The notes below the pieces were generated by a model. The model had not been told where the DNA came from, searched no databases, and saw only the letters and a program-made list of their open reading frames with translations. The position numbers and the translations under genes are program-made. A DNA stretch of 64,000 nucleotides, taken from contig NZ_CP039371.1 in NCBI RefSeq assembly GCF_005080685.1, forward strand, positions 1,178,001 through 1,242,000, given 5' to 3'. This document shows positions 36,659-46,117 of this stretch, one piece after another. The DNA is from Pseudomonas putida (GTDB taxonomy: Bacteria; Pseudomonadota; Gammaproteobacteria; Pseudomonadales; Pseudomonadaceae). Positions within the stretch are counted from its first letter, which is position 1; every line of letters begins with the position of its first letter.

Positions 36659-37978
36659 TCAGTCGGTATTGATCCGCGAGTGCTGCTTGGTGTCCTTCAT
36701 GGTTGCATACACCAGCAACGAGCAAGCGATACCCGCAGTGACGTACCAATAGAAGCCGCTTTCCATGCCAGCGCTCTTGAACCACAGGGCCACGTACTCG
36801 GCAGTACCGCCGAAGATCGACACGGTCAGGGCGTAAGGCAGGCCGACACCCAGGGCGCGGATCTCGGTAGGGAACAGCTCGGCCTTGACCACCGCGTTGA
36901 TCGAGGTGTAGCCGCTGACGATGATCAGTGCCGCCATGATCAGGAAGAATGCGCCCCACCAGGTCTGAACGCTCTGCAGGGTGCTCAGGATCGGCACGGT
37001 GAACAGGGTGCCGAGCACGCCAAAGGCGATCAGAATCGGGCGTCGGCCGATCTTGTCGGACAGGCCGCCGACGATCGGTTGCAGGCACATGAACAGGAAC
37101 AGCGTGGCCGCCGAAATGGTGGTCGAGTCGCTGATGCTCATGCCCACGCTGTTGACCAGGTACTTCTGCATGTAGGTGGTGTAGGTGTAGAAGGCCATGC
37201 AGCCGCCCATGGTCAGGCCGACCACGGTCAGCACTTCCTTGGGGTGGCGCATAAGAGTGCGCATCTGGCTTTCCTTGGCCTTTTCCTTCTTGGTGAAGGC
37301 GCTGGTTTCTTCCATGCCACGGCGCAGCCACAGGGCCACCACCGCGCACAGCGCGCCGATCACGAAGGGTACGCGCCAGCCCCAGGCATACAGTTCTTCG
37401 GTGGTCAGCACCTGCTGCAGGACGATCAGTACCGCCAAGGCGATGAGTTGGCCGGAGATCAGCGTCACGTACTGGAAACTGGCGAAGAAGCCACGGCGTT
37501 CCTTGGTGGCCATCTCGCTGAGATAGGTGGCCGAGGTGCCGTATTCACCGCCCACCGACAGGCCCTGCAACAGGCGTGCGACGACCAGCAGGATCGGCGC
37601 GGCGACGCCGATGGTTTCATAACCCGGGGTCAGGGCGATGACCAGCGAGCCTGCGCACATCAGCAGGACCGAGGCCATCAGCGCTGCCTTGCGGCCCTTG
37701 CGGTCGGCGTACAGGCCCATCAGCCAGCCACCGATCGGGCGCATGAGGAAGCCCACGGCGAAGATCGCGGCGGTGTTGAGCAGTTGTGCGGTGGTGTCGC
37801 CAGCGGGGAAGAATGCCTTGGCGAAATAGAGGGAAAATGCGGCGTAGACGTACCAGTCGTACCACTCGACCATGTTGCCGATCGAGCCACTGAAAATCGA
37901 CTTGAGACGGCTGGAGGTGGTTTTTTCCGCAGCAGGCGCGAGGGCCGCCCCGGCTGGCAGGGTGGTGGCGTTATCCAT
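36659..37978 (-). CDS. MHS-family alpha-ketoglutarate/dicarboxylate:H+ symporter
   Basis: A 439-aa KgtP/PcaT-like permease: GNMVEWYDWYVYAAFSLYFAKAFFP in TM1, GLYADRKGRKAALMASVLLMC loop motif, [19 protein letters not shown] in TM4-5. Twelve membrane segments are predicted. It is a paralogue of PcaT in this window. Just upstream is a sigma-54 promoter and, in the same direction, a DctD-type regulator and sensor kinase. Adjacency of a MifSR-like system to an alpha-ketoglutarate permease is known to define alpha-ketoglutarate use in P. aeruginosa, so that substrate is likely; C4-dicarboxylate uptake is the alternative. Confidence 0.87.
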   Translation of the reverse strand: MDNATTLPAGAALAPAAEKTTSSRLKSIFSGSIGNMVEWYDWYVYAAFSLYFAKAFFPAGDTTAQLLNTAAIFAVGFLMRPIGGWLMGLYADRKGRKAALMASVLLMCAGSLVIALTPGYETIGVAAPILLVVARLLQGLSVGGEYGTSATYLSEMATKERRGFFASFQYVTLISGQLIALAVLIVLQQVLTTEELYAWGWRVPFVIGALCAVVALWLRRGMEETSAFTKKEKAKESQMRTLMRHPKEVLTVVGLTMGGCMAFYTYTTYMQKYLVNSVGMSISDSTTISAATLFLFMCLQPIVGGLSDKIGRRPILIAFGVLGTLFTVPILSTLQSVQTWWGAFFLIMAALIIVSGYTSINAVVKAELFPTEIRALGVGLPYALTVSIFGGTAEYVALWFKSAGMESGFYWYVTAGIACSLLVYATMKDTKQHSRINTD

Positions 37979-38038
37979 CAGGGATACCTTCTCTTTTGTT
38001 GTTGTGGAGCGCGCCGAGGCGCAGCTTGCCAGGACACT

Positions 38039-38054
38039 TGCAGAAGGTGTGCCA
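38039..38054 (-). promoter_or_regulatory. Sigma-54 promoter of the transporter gene
   Basis: Minus strand TGGCACACCTTCTGCA (38054-38039), with -24 GG and -12 GC at the correct 10-nt spacing (consensus TGGCACG-N4-TTGCA). It ends 60 nt before the transporter ATG. The enhancer-binding activator is encoded next door. Confidence 0.8.
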
Positions 38055-38091
38055 AACGGGTGCGCCGTGATTCATTTGAGGGCATTACAGC

Positions 38092-38108
38092 TTCACCGCA
38101 GCCGTGAA
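38092..38108. promoter_or_regulatory. Dyad, candidate enhancer site for the sigma-54 activator
   Basis: ttcaccgcagccgtgaa is near-perfectly self-complementary (arms ttcac/gtgaa with symmetric centre). Its centre lies about 70 nt upstream of the expected start point. Candidate binding site for the adjacent NtrC-type regulator. Confidence 0.5.
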
Positions 38109-38243
38109 AGCCCCATCGATACTGACGTGTAGCGCCGCCCTCTGTAGGAGGGGGCGTGCCCGCGAAGGGCTGCAAAGCAGCCCCATTTTCTGAAAGTAAG
38201 CGATCTTCCGCCTATTAAACCGATTCGATAAGCGGAAATCCGC

Positions 38244-39578
38244 CTATTCGCGTGGAAGAAAATCTTCCCGCACCAGCCCATGCCGCTGCATCTTCTCGTT
38301 CAGCGTGCGCCGCGGCAATTGCAGTGCTTCCATCACCGCCTTGATCTCGCCGCCGTGCTGGCGCAACGCCGTACGCAGGCACTGCGCCTCGAACGCTTCC
38401 ATCTGCTCGGCCAACGCCGGCCCGGTCGGCGTCGCTGCGATGCTCGGAGCGCCGAGCCCCAGGGCATGGCGCTCCGCCGCATTGGCCAGTTCGCGGACAT
38501 TGCCCGGCCATTCGTGCGCCAGCAGTTGCGCCAACTGCGGCCCCGACAGCGGCGGGGCGCTGCGGCCCAGCCGTTCGGCAGCCGCGCGGGCGAAGTGCTC
38601 GAACAGCAACGGGATGTCCTCGCGCCGTTCGCGCAATGGCGCCAGGCGCAGTTCGGCGACGTTCAGGCGATACGCCAGGTCCTCGCGAAAGCGCCCGGCA
38701 CGGGCCTCCTCAAGCAGATCGGGCTTGGTTGCGGCAATGATGCGCAGGTCGACGCTGATGCTCTGGTTGGCCCCCAGCCGCTCCAACTTCTGCTCCTGGA
38801 TCACCCGCAGCAGCTTGGCCTGCTGGGCCAGGGGCATGCTCTCGATTTCGTCGAGGAACAGCGTGCCGCCGTTGGCATACTCCAGCTTGCCGATGCGCTT
38901 GCCCTGGGCGCCGGTGAACGCGCCACTTTCATGGCCGAACAGCTCGGCCTCGAACAGCGCTTCGGGGATCGCCGCGCAATTGAGTGCGACGAAGGGCTTG
39001 TCGGCGCGCGGGCCGAAGTCGTGCAGGCAGCGCGCCACACGCTCCTTGCCGCTGCCGGTTTCGCCGCGAATCAGCACGTTGACCGGCAGGTTGGCAAGGT
39101 CCAGCACCTGCCGGCGCAACTGCTGCAGGCCTTCGGACATACCCAGCAGGGTGGCATCAAGGCGCGACTTGAAGTCGGCCTGTTCATGTAGCCGGCGGTT
39201 CTCCAGCACCAGCTGGCGTTTTTCCAGGGCGCGGCGCAGGCTGCCCAGCAGGTGTTGCGGCGTGAACGGTTTTTCCAGGAAGTCGTAGGCCCCGTTACGC
39301 ATGGCCTCGACTGCCATCGGCACGTCGCCGTGGCCGGTGAGCAGGATCACCGGCAGGTCGGGGTCCTCGCCCTGCAGGCGTTCGAGCAATTGCAGTCCGT
39401 CCATGCCTGGCATGCGCACATCGCTGATCACCACCCCGGGAAAATGCCGGGGTAGCTTGGCCAGGCAGTCCTCGGCGCGGGCGAACAACTGCACGCTGAA
39501 GCCGGAAAGGCTCAGCCACTGTTCGACTGCGGCGCGGATGCTGGCTTCGTCGTCGACGACGATTACGGAATTCAACAT
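38244..39578 (-). CDS. Sigma-54-dependent response regulator (DctD/MifR-like)
   Basis: A 444-aa NtrC-class activator. Receiver domain with phospho-acceptor D53 (VVISDVRMPG) and conserved K (FLEKPF). AAA+ domain: Walker A RGETGSGKE, GAFTGA loop that contacts sigma-54, Walker B GGTLFLDEIESM and the NVRELANAAER motif. C-terminal Fis-type HTH (KAVMEALQLPRRTLNEKMQRHG). It is coupled to the kinase gene with a 7-nt overlap and lies 265 nt upstream of the transporter gene whose promoter has a sigma-54 site, its probable target. Confidence 0.93.
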   Translation of the reverse strand: MLNSVIVVDDEASIRAAVEQWLSLSGFSVQLFARAEDCLAKLPRHFPGVVISDVRMPGMDGLQLLERLQGEDPDLPVILLTGHGDVPMAVEAMRNGAYDFLEKPFTPQHLLGSLRRALEKRQLVLENRRLHEQADFKSRLDATLLGMSEGLQQLRRQVLDLANLPVNVLIRGETGSGKERVARCLHDFGPRADKPFVALNCAAIPEALFEAELFGHESGAFTGAQGKRIGKLEYANGGTLFLDEIESMPLAQQAKLLRVIQEQKLERLGANQSISVDLRIIAATKPDLLEEARAGRFREDLAYRLNVAELRLAPLRERREDIPLLFEHFARAAAERLGRSAPPLSGPQLAQLLAHEWPGNVRELANAAERHALGLGAPSIAATPTGPALAEQMEAFEAQCLRTALRQHGGEIKAVMEALQLPRRTLNEKMQRHGLVREDFLPRE

Positions 39579-41329
39579 TCAGGCTCCAGGTCTCGGGGCA
39601 GGGTCAGGCTCAGGCGGGCCCCGCCAGGCAGATTCTCGGCGTGCAACTGGCCACCGCTTTCGTGAACGATACCGTAGGAAATCGCCAGGCCAAGACCGAG
39701 CCCTTCACCCACGGGCTTGGTCGTGAAAAAGGGATCGAAGATCCGTGCCAGGTCCGCGTCGGGAATGCCGCCGCCCGTGTCGAGGACACTCAGACGCCAC
39801 TGTGGCCCCTCTGGCTCGATGCGGATCTCCAGACGCTTGTAGCGCTTGTCGGCCATGGCGTCGAGGCTGTTGCGCAGCAGGTTGATCAATACCTGTTCAA
39901 GGCGGATGGCGTCGCCGCGCACCCAGGCCGGACGCGCCAGGTACAGGGCCACCTCGACATTTTCACCACGGATCCGCGTTTCCAGCAGGTGCAGGGCCTG
40001 GTCGACCACCACCGCCAGGTCCAGGCGTTCGCGCAGGCCGACCGGGCTGTTGCGGGCGAAGGTCTTGAGGTGGCTGGTGAGCGCGGCCATGCGTGTGAGC
40101 ATCTGCTCCAGCGGCTCCAGGGCCTGGCGCGCCTCTTCGTGGCGGCCATGGTCGAGCAGCAGGCGCAGGGTTTCGAGCTGCATGCGCTGGGTGGTCAGCG
40201 GCTGGTTGATTTCATGGGCCATGGCTGCCGACATCTGGCCCAGCGCAGCCAGCTTGGCCGATTGCACCAGGCCTTCCTGGGCGGTGCGCAACTCGCGGGT
40301 GCGCTCCTCGACCAGGCGCTTGAGCTCTTCGCGGCTGCGCCGGCGCAGACGAGCCAGGCGCAGGCGTTGGCTGACGAACAGTGCGGCGAAGACCAGGCTC
40401 AACCAGACCGCAGCGGCGCCGAGGGCCGCGTTGCGTCCGGCGGCTTCTACCTGGGGCTTGCGCAGCAAGTGCAAGGTCCAGGGTTCGCCTTCCAACGGCA
40501 AGCGCTCCCACAGGTATTCGGCGCTGCCTTCCGGGCCCTGGACGCGGCTGAGGTAGCTGTTGGCGGCGAAGCGGGTCAGTACCTGATGCTGCAATGGCAC
40601 CAGGGGTTGCTTGTCGTACTGGCGGGTTTCGGCCAGCTCGGCACGGTCGCCACTGCCCAGCGGCTTGAGCTCACGGTAGCGCCAGCCGTCCTGATTGGCG
40701 ATGAAAGTGATACCGCGGGCGTCGCTGACCAGCAGCACATCGCTGCCCTGGCGCCACTCGCGCTCCAGTTCCGGGAACTCCAGCTTGACCACCATGGCGC
40801 CGAGAAAACGACCCTGCTCGTCGCTGATGGCGTTGGCGAGAAAATACCCCGGTACGCCACTGGTGACGCCGACGGCGTAGAAACGGCCGCTGCCCAGGCT
40901 GCGGGCGGCCTTGAAATAGGGCCGGAAGGCATAGTTGGAGCCGACGTAGGTGGTCGGCAGTCGCCAGTTGCTGGCGGCGATCGCCAGGCCCGTGCTGTCG
41001 AGCAACTCGAGGGTGGAAGACTTGGCCGCGCCGTTGATGCGTTCGAGCTTGTGGTTGAGCGCATCGCGGGTGGTGTCGCTGACCGGCCCGCTCAATGCTT
41101 CGATCAGTTGTGGGTCCAGCGCCAGTACGGCGGGCAGCGCCCGGTAGCGGTCGATCAGGGTTTGCAGGGCGTTGGCGTACAACACCAATTGCTGGCTGGC
41201 GCGCAGTGCATCGTCCTCCATCGCCTGGCGCTTGGCCTGATGCATGGCCCAGCCGGCGCTCAGGGCGGTGCCGACCAGGATCAGCAGGATGATCAGCCCC
41301 AGGCGCAGGGCGCGAAAGGAAAACGGCAT
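39572..41329 (-). CDS. Sensor histidine kinase (DctB/MifS-like)
   Basis: A 585-aa inner-membrane kinase. TM1 is near residues 10-30; a periplasmic region (about 35-290) with a Cache-like double-fold pattern ([16 protein letters not shown], the DctB-type FRPYFK signature) follows; then TM2. The cytoplasmic part has a short coiled coil, HisKA with the phospho-His in [17 protein letters not shown], and an HATPase domain ([48 protein letters not shown]). The periplasmic domain of DctB senses dicarboxylates; this one probably senses alpha-ketoglutarate or similar. Confidence 0.92.
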   Translation of the reverse strand: MPFSFRALRLGLIILLILVGTALSAGWAMHQAKRQAMEDDALRASQQLVLYANALQTLIDRYRALPAVLALDPQLIEALSGPVSDTTRDALNHKLERINGAAKSSTLELLDSTGLAIAASNWRLPTTYVGSNYAFRPYFKAARSLGSGRFYAVGVTSGVPGYFLANAISDEQGRFLGAMVVKLEFPELEREWRQGSDVLLVSDARGITFIANQDGWRYRELKPLGSGDRAELAETRQYDKQPLVPLQHQVLTRFAANSYLSRVQGPEGSAEYLWERLPLEGEPWTLHLLRKPQVEAAGRNAALGAAAVWLSLVFAALFVSQRLRLARLRRRSREELKRLVEERTRELRTAQEGLVQSAKLAALGQMSAAMAHEINQPLTTQRMQLETLRLLLDHGRHEEARQALEPLEQMLTRMAALTSHLKTFARNSPVGLRERLDLAVVVDQALHLLETRIRGENVEVALYLARPAWVRGDAIRLEQVLINLLRNSLDAMADKRYKRLEIRIEPEGPQWRLSVLDTGGGIPDADLARIFDPFFTTKPVGEGLGLGLAISYGIVHESGGQLHAENLPGGARLSLTLPRDLEPEC

Positions 41330-41415
41330 TGGGCGCGGTCCAGATTGGGGGTATCGGGGCCGGCCCTTTCGCGGCGCTCAGACGTCTCGAAGGGGCCGTT
41401 ACAGACCAGCATCGG

Positions 41416-43704
41416 TTATTGCAGTTCGAAACTCGCCTGCTGCACCGTCTCGGAATCGAGCCCGACCTGGACATTGAACTCGCCAGGTTCGGCCACTCGC
41501 TGTAGCTGGGCATTGTAGAACTTCAGGTCGTCCTCGCTGAGCTTGAAGCTCAGGGTGCGCGACTCGCCTGCCTTGAGCATCACTTTCTGGAAGTGCTTGA
41601 GTTCCTTCACTGGGCGGCTCATCGAGGCAGAGACATCCTGCAAGTAGAGTTGCACCACGGTCTCGCCATCACGCTTGCCGGTGTTCTTCACCGTGACCCT
41701 GGCCTCCAGTGCGCCGCCACGCTTGAGCTCCTTGGCCGAGAGGCTCAATCCCGACAGTTCGAAGGTGCTGTAGCTCAGGCCGTAGCCAAACGGATAGAGC
41801 GGACCATTCGGTTCTTCGAAGTACTGTGAGGTGTAGTTACCCGGTTTGCCTGGCGTGAACGGCCGGCCAATGCGGGTGTGGTTGTAGTACATCGGGATTT
41901 GCCCGACCGATCGCGGGAAAGTGATGGCCAGCTTGCCCGATGGGTTGTAGTCACCGAACAGCACGTCGGCGATGGCGTTGCCGCCTTCGGTACCGGCGAA
42001 CCAGGTCTCCAGGATGGCATCGGCTTGTTCGCGTTCCCAGCCGATCGACAGGGGACGGCCGTTCATCAGCACCAGCACCAGTGGCTTGCCGGTGGCTTTC
42101 AGGGCCTTGATCAGCTCACGCTGGACGGCCGGGATCTGCAGGGTGGTGCGGCTCGACGACTCGTGGGACATGCCACGCGATTCGCCGACCACGGCGACCA
42201 CCACGTCGGACTGCTTGGCGGCCTTGACCGCTTCGTCGATCAGCACGGCGGCAGGGCGCGGGTCGTCGACGATTTCCGGCGCATCGAAGTTGAGGAAGTT
42301 CAGGTAGTCGAGGATGGCCTTGTCGCCGGTGACGTTGGAGCCCTTGGCATAGACCAGCTTGGCCTTGCCCTCCAGGGCTCGGCGCAGGCCTTCGCGGACG
42401 GTGACCGAATGTTGTGGCTTACCGTCGGCCGCCCAGCTCCCCATCATGTCGATGGGCGCATCGGCCAGCGGCCCGACCAGGGCGATGCTGCCGGCTTTCT
42501 TCAGTGGCAGGGTCTGCTTGTGGTTTTCCAGCAGCACCAGGCTGCGCCGCGCCACGTCGCGGGCGGCGTCGCGGTGCAGGCGCTCGTCGCCGTAGTAGTC
42601 CTTGAGGTCGGTCTCGGCCTTGCCGATGCGCACGTACGGGTCCTTGAACAGGCCCATGTCGTACTTGGCGCCCAGCACCTCGCGTACCGCCTGGTCCAGC
42701 TCGGCCTGGGAGACTTCGCCGGATTTCAGCAGCCCCGGCAGTTCCTGACCGTAGAGGGTGTCGTTCATGCTCATGTCGATGCCGGCCTTGATCGCCAGCT
42801 TGGCGGCCTCGCGGCCATCCCGGGCCACGCCGTGGCGGATCAGCTCCTGGATGGCGCCGTGGTCGCTGATGGTCACGCCCTTGAAGCCCCACTGCTTGCG
42901 CAGCAGATCGTTCATCAGCCAGGTATTGGAAGTGGCCGGCACGCCATTGATCGAGTTGAGCGCCACCATCACGCCGCCGGCACCAGCGTCGAGCGCGGCG
43001 CGGTAGGGTGGCAGGTAGTCGTTGTACATCTTCGGCAGGCTCATATCGACCGTGTTGTAGTCGCGCCCGCCCTCCACCGCGCCGTACAGGGCGAAGTGCT
43101 TGACGATGGCCATGATGCTGTCGGGGTTGGCCGGGCTGCTGCCCTGGAACGAACGGACCATCACCTGGCCGATCTTCGAGGTCAGGTAGGTATCTTCGCC
43201 GAAACCTTCGCTGGTGCGTCCCCAGCGTGGGTCACGGGCGATGTCGACCATCGGCGCGAAGGTCATGTCCAGCGCATCGGCGGAGGCCTCGATGGCCGAG
43301 GTGCGGCCGACCTTGGCGATGGCGTCCATGTCCCAGGTGGCAGCCAGGCCCAGGCCGATCGGGAAGATGGTGCGTTCGCCGTGGACGGTGTCGTAGGCGA
43401 AGAACATCGGGATCTTCAACCGGCTGCGCATGGCGGCATCCTGCATCGGCCGGTTCTCGGGCGCGGTGCGCGAGTTGAAGGTGCCGCCGATGCGGCCTGC
43501 GGCGATTTCCTCGCGGATCTTCTCGCGGGGCATTTCCGGGCCGATGCTGATCAGGCGCAACTGGCCGATCTTCTCGGCCTCGGTCATTTGCCCGATAAGG
43601 TGATCGATGAAAGCCTGCTTGTCTTGCAGGGGTGGGGCGGTGGGGGCGGCAAGGGCGGCCTGAGTGGCCAGGCCCATGGCCAGGCCCAGCAAAGACAATT
43701 TCAT
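41416..43704 (-). CDS. bglX: BglX, periplasmic beta-glucosidase (GH3)
   Basis: A 762-aa GH3 enzyme with a signal peptide (MKLSLLGLAMGLATQAALAAP). The N-terminal domain has the catalytic nucleophile Asp in GVTISDHGAIQEL (about residue 280) and substrate-binding residues in VDIARDPRWGRTSEGFGED. An alpha/beta sandwich domain and a C-terminal fibronectin III-like domain follow. It hydrolyses beta-glucosides and cello-oligosaccharides in the periplasm. Single gene between the kinase and the divergent methyltransferase. Confidence 0.94.
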   Translation of the reverse strand: MKLSLLGLAMGLATQAALAAPTAPPLQDKQAFIDHLIGQMTEAEKIGQLRLISIGPEMPREKIREEIAAGRIGGTFNSRTAPENRPMQDAAMRSRLKIPMFFAYDTVHGERTIFPIGLGLAATWDMDAIAKVGRTSAIEASADALDMTFAPMVDIARDPRWGRTSEGFGEDTYLTSKIGQVMVRSFQGSSPANPDSIMAIVKHFALYGAVEGGRDYNTVDMSLPKMYNDYLPPYRAALDAGAGGVMVALNSINGVPATSNTWLMNDLLRKQWGFKGVTISDHGAIQELIRHGVARDGREAAKLAIKAGIDMSMNDTLYGQELPGLLKSGEVSQAELDQAVREVLGAKYDMGLFKDPYVRIGKAETDLKDYYGDERLHRDAARDVARRSLVLLENHKQTLPLKKAGSIALVGPLADAPIDMMGSWAADGKPQHSVTVREGLRRALEGKAKLVYAKGSNVTGDKAILDYLNFLNFDAPEIVDDPRPAAVLIDEAVKAAKQSDVVVAVVGESRGMSHESSSRTTLQIPAVQRELIKALKATGKPLVLVLMNGRPLSIGWEREQADAILETWFAGTEGGNAIADVLFGDYNPSGKLAITFPRSVGQIPMYYNHTRIGRPFTPGKPGNYTSQYFEEPNGPLYPFGYGLSYSTFELSGLSLSAKELKRGGALEARVTVKNTGKRDGETVVQLYLQDVSASMSRPVKELKHFQKVMLKAGESRTLSFKLSEDDLKFYNAQLQRVAEPGEFNVQVGLDSETVQQASFELQ

Positions 43705-43966
43705 CGTGAATTCCGTGGTCGGGGCCTTGGCCGTATCCAGGTGGGGCTACGCGCGTGGGCGAAATGTTCAGGCGAATGTTGTTGTTCATGCCAGTGGCAT
43801 GTCTGCCAGGCGGGGATTATGCCTGAATCCGTTAGTGTAGAACTTATCGGCATCAACCAGGTGGGATGCCACGCCCATCGCGAAAGCCTTCGCCTGGCCC
43901 GGCCGTCGACGTAGAATGCGCGGCATTGCGCCCCGCGCTCCCCGCTATTCGAGGCACCCGCTTTCC

Positions 43967-45181
43967 ATGTCCGCCCCAACTTCCGCTTCCACCACGCCGG
44001 ATGCGCGTGCCCAATTCCTCGACCAGCTCGGCGTTGCCCTGCACGGCAACACCTTGGTCAAACTGGTGCTGGCCCGCCCGGTGGGCGCCGACCAGACCCT
44101 GCAGCGCATCATCGCCAAGCCGCTGCAGGTCAAGGGCCAGCCTTGCCTGTCGCTGGTCTACCGTCACCAGACCCGCGACATCACCCGCAACCTGCCGCTG
44201 GACGAGGCCCAGTCGCTGGTCGCCGAGTTGCTGCCGGAAGGTTTTCGCAATGCCCACCTGTTCGATGCCGATGGCGAGTTGCAACTGACCTTCAGCAAGA
44301 AGGGCAAGCCGATGCTCCAGCGCCACGGCGCCCAGGCGCCGCGCGAGGCCGCAGCTGCGGTGGCACACGACCGAGAGAAGAAGCGCTACCTGACGCTATC
44401 GCGCCCGTTCCTGCGTGATCTGGGCGTGACCGATGCGCAAGGGGCGCTGATTCCTGCGATGTCGCGCAAGTGGAAGCAGATCAACAAGTTCATCGAAGTC
44501 TTCGACCATGCCCTTGCCAGCGCACCGATCCCTGCCGAGCAAGTGCTGCGCGTGGCCGACTTCGGTTCGGGCAAGGGCTACCTGACGTTCGCGATGCACG
44601 ATTACCTGCGTGACACCCTGGGCCGCGAGGCCGAGGTGACCGGCGTGGAACTGCGCCAGGACATGGTCGACCTGTGCAACGCCGCTGCCGCACGCCTGGA
44701 CCATCCAGGGCTGGAATTCCAATGCGGCGACGTGCGCAGCGTGGTGCCGGAGGCCATCGAGGTGATGATCGCCCTGCACGCCTGTGACGTCGCCACCGAC
44801 TATGCCATCCACACCGGCATCCGCTGCAATGCCGCGATCATCATGTGTTCGCCGTGCTGCCACAAGCAGATCCGCCCCCAGTTGCACAGCCCCGGTCTGC
44901 TGCAGCCGATGCTGCAATACGGGCTGCACCTGGGCCAACAGGCCGAGATGCTCACCGACAGCCTGCGCGCGCTGTACCTGGAGGCTTGCGGTTACGAGAC
45001 CAAGGTGTTCGAGTTCATCTCGCTGGAGCACACCAACAAGAACAAGATGATTCTTGCGGTGAAGCGGCGTCAGCCAGTGGATAGCCAGGTGCTGTTGGCG
45101 AAGATTGCCCAGCTGAAGGCGTTTTATGGTGTGCAGGAGCATTGCTTGGAGACGTTGTTGCGGGGCGATGGATTGATCTGA
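43967..45181 (+). CDS. SAM-dependent methyltransferase (Methyltransf_32-like)
   Basis: A 404-aa protein, start at 43967 (MSAPTSASTTPDARAQFLDQLG). An N-terminal domain of about 180 residues precedes a Rossmann methyltransferase domain with motif I VADFGSGKGYLTFAMHDYL and a downstream ALHACDVATDYAIHTGIRCNAAIIMCSPCCHKQIRP. The CCHK motif and the overall plan resemble the METTL25-type family. The substrate, possibly RNA or protein, is unknown. Convergent with no neighbour; it precedes the HicA-like gene. Confidence 0.85.
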   Translation: MSAPTSASTTPDARAQFLDQLGVALHGNTLVKLVLARPVGADQTLQRIIAKPLQVKGQPCLSLVYRHQTRDITRNLPLDEAQSLVAELLPEGFRNAHLFDADGELQLTFSKKGKPMLQRHGAQAPREAAAAVAHDREKKRYLTLSRPFLRDLGVTDAQGALIPAMSRKWKQINKFIEVFDHALASAPIPAEQVLRVADFGSGKGYLTFAMHDYLRDTLGREAEVTGVELRQDMVDLCNAAAARLDHPGLEFQCGDVRSVVPEAIEVMIALHACDVATDYAIHTGIRCNAAIIMCSPCCHKQIRPQLHSPGLLQPMLQYGLHLGQQAEMLTDSLRALYLEACGYETKVFEFISLEHTNKNKMILAVKRRQPVDSQVLLAKIAQLKAFYGVQEHCLETLLRGDGLI

Positions 45182-45278
45182 TCCTGAATTTCCGTGGGAA
45201 CCTTCCGATGGCGCTCCAATGGCGGTGGCAGTAGCAACAAGGCTCTGTAGTGTGTCTTCACCGCTCGAACTGCACGAA

Positions 45279-45294
45279 GTTGTCATTTGACAAC
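45279..45294. promoter_or_regulatory. Palindrome upstream of the HicA-like gene
   Basis: gttgtca-tt-tgacaac is a perfect 7-bp inverted repeat with a 2-nt centre, 34 nt before the ATG at 45328. Typical size and place for an autoregulatory operator of a toxin-antitoxin-like pair. Confidence 0.6.
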
Positions 45295-45327
45295 CTTGTG
45301 GCTATGAGCCCACACTGGAGAAAGCTG

Positions 45328-45603
45328 ATGTCACGCCCCAGTCATGCCGCGAAAGAGGTCGAACGAGCCCTCAGGCACGCTGAGTCACAAGGATGGAAAG
45401 TCGTGGCGGGAGGAGGGCACTGTTGGGGAAAGATGTATTGCCCCTACAACGATGCCGATTGTCGATGCGGTGAGTTTTGCATCACCAGTATCTGGAGCAC
45501 TCCAAAAAATCCCGGAAACTTCGCTCGTCAGTTGAAGCGAATCGTGAGTAATTGCACCCGTGGCCCAGTTATCGAGATATCGGCGGCCGGTGAGGAGAAG
45601 TAG
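45328..45603 (+). CDS. Small HicA-like, Cys-rich protein (possible toxin)
   Basis: A 91-aa protein. The ATG at 45328 has GGAG 7 nt upstream; an in-frame ATG at 45304 is possible but lacks an RBS. The N-terminal part (VERALRHAESQGWKVVAGGGHCWGKMYC) has the GW...G-H pattern of HicA/dsRBD-like RNA-cleaving toxins. It also has five Cys (32, 38, 45, 47, 51), unusual for HicA and suggesting a metal site. It is followed 2 nt later by an HTH protein. Toxin function is inferred from fold-like pattern and gene pairing only. Confidence 0.55.
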   Translation: MSRPSHAAKEVERALRHAESQGWKVVAGGGHCWGKMYCPYNDADCRCGEFCITSIWSTPKNPGNFARQLKRIVSNCTRGPVIEISAAGEEK

Positions 45604-45605
45604 CA

Positions 45606-46106
45606 ATGGAATACGAATTCACCCTCAAGTACCAACTTCCGGAAGATGAAAACGTCGACGTATTGCTCGAGCGGCTCGCTGAAGCAGGCTGTGACGATGC
45701 AGTGATCGGTATTGGCCAACCAGGTCGCCTGGCGCTAGCTTTCGCGCGTGAATCCCGCTCGGCCAGAGAAGCCATCGAAAGTGCTTTGAATGACGTGCGA
45801 ACGGCTGTGCCCAGCGCTCGGTTGATCGAAGCGACACCTGATCTGGTCGGGCTTACCGACGTCGCGGAAATGATTGGCGTATCGCGTCAGAACATGCGCA
45901 AGTTGATGCTCTCACATATGCACAGCTTCCCGGCGCCCATCCATGAAGGCAGCGTATCGCTGTGGCATCTAGCGGATGTATTGGCCTGGCTACACGCGCG
46001 AGGAACCTACTCCATCGGCCAGGAGATCATGGAACTGGCACGAGTCGCCATGTCGGTCAATGTCTCCCGTGCCCATGAGCGTGTCTTTGGGGGCGCCAGC
46101 CAGTAA
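45606..46106 (+). CDS. HTH DNA-binding partner protein (possible antitoxin)
   Basis: A 166-aa protein starting 2 nt after the HicA-like stop, with GAGGAGAAG as RBS inside the preceding gene's end. The N-terminal domain (1-75) looks like an alpha/beta ferredoxin-type fold. The C-terminal part has an AlpA/MerR-type HTH, LTDVAEMIGVSRQNMRKLM (83-101), and a winged segment VSLWHLADVLAWLH. The pair order toxin-antitoxin and the upstream palindrome fit autoregulation, but the order differs from canonical hicAB only in partner type. Confidence 0.6.
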   Translation: MEYEFTLKYQLPEDENVDVLLERLAEAGCDDAVIGIGQPGRLALAFARESRSAREAIESALNDVRTAVPSARLIEATPDLVGLTDVAEMIGVSRQNMRKLMLSHMHSFPAPIHEGSVSLWHLADVLAWLHARGTYSIGQEIMELARVAMSVNVSRAHERVFGGASQ

Positions 46107-46117
46107 ACCGAAGCGGC

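Noticed and set aside
41878..43914. 678-codon frame opposite bglX
   Set aside because: Same reason; GH3 signatures are on the other strand.
45328..46106. Canonical hicAB locus
   Set aside because: The second protein lacks the HicB layout and has an AlpA/MerR-type HTH; the first has clustered Cys. Kept as 'HicA-like' only.
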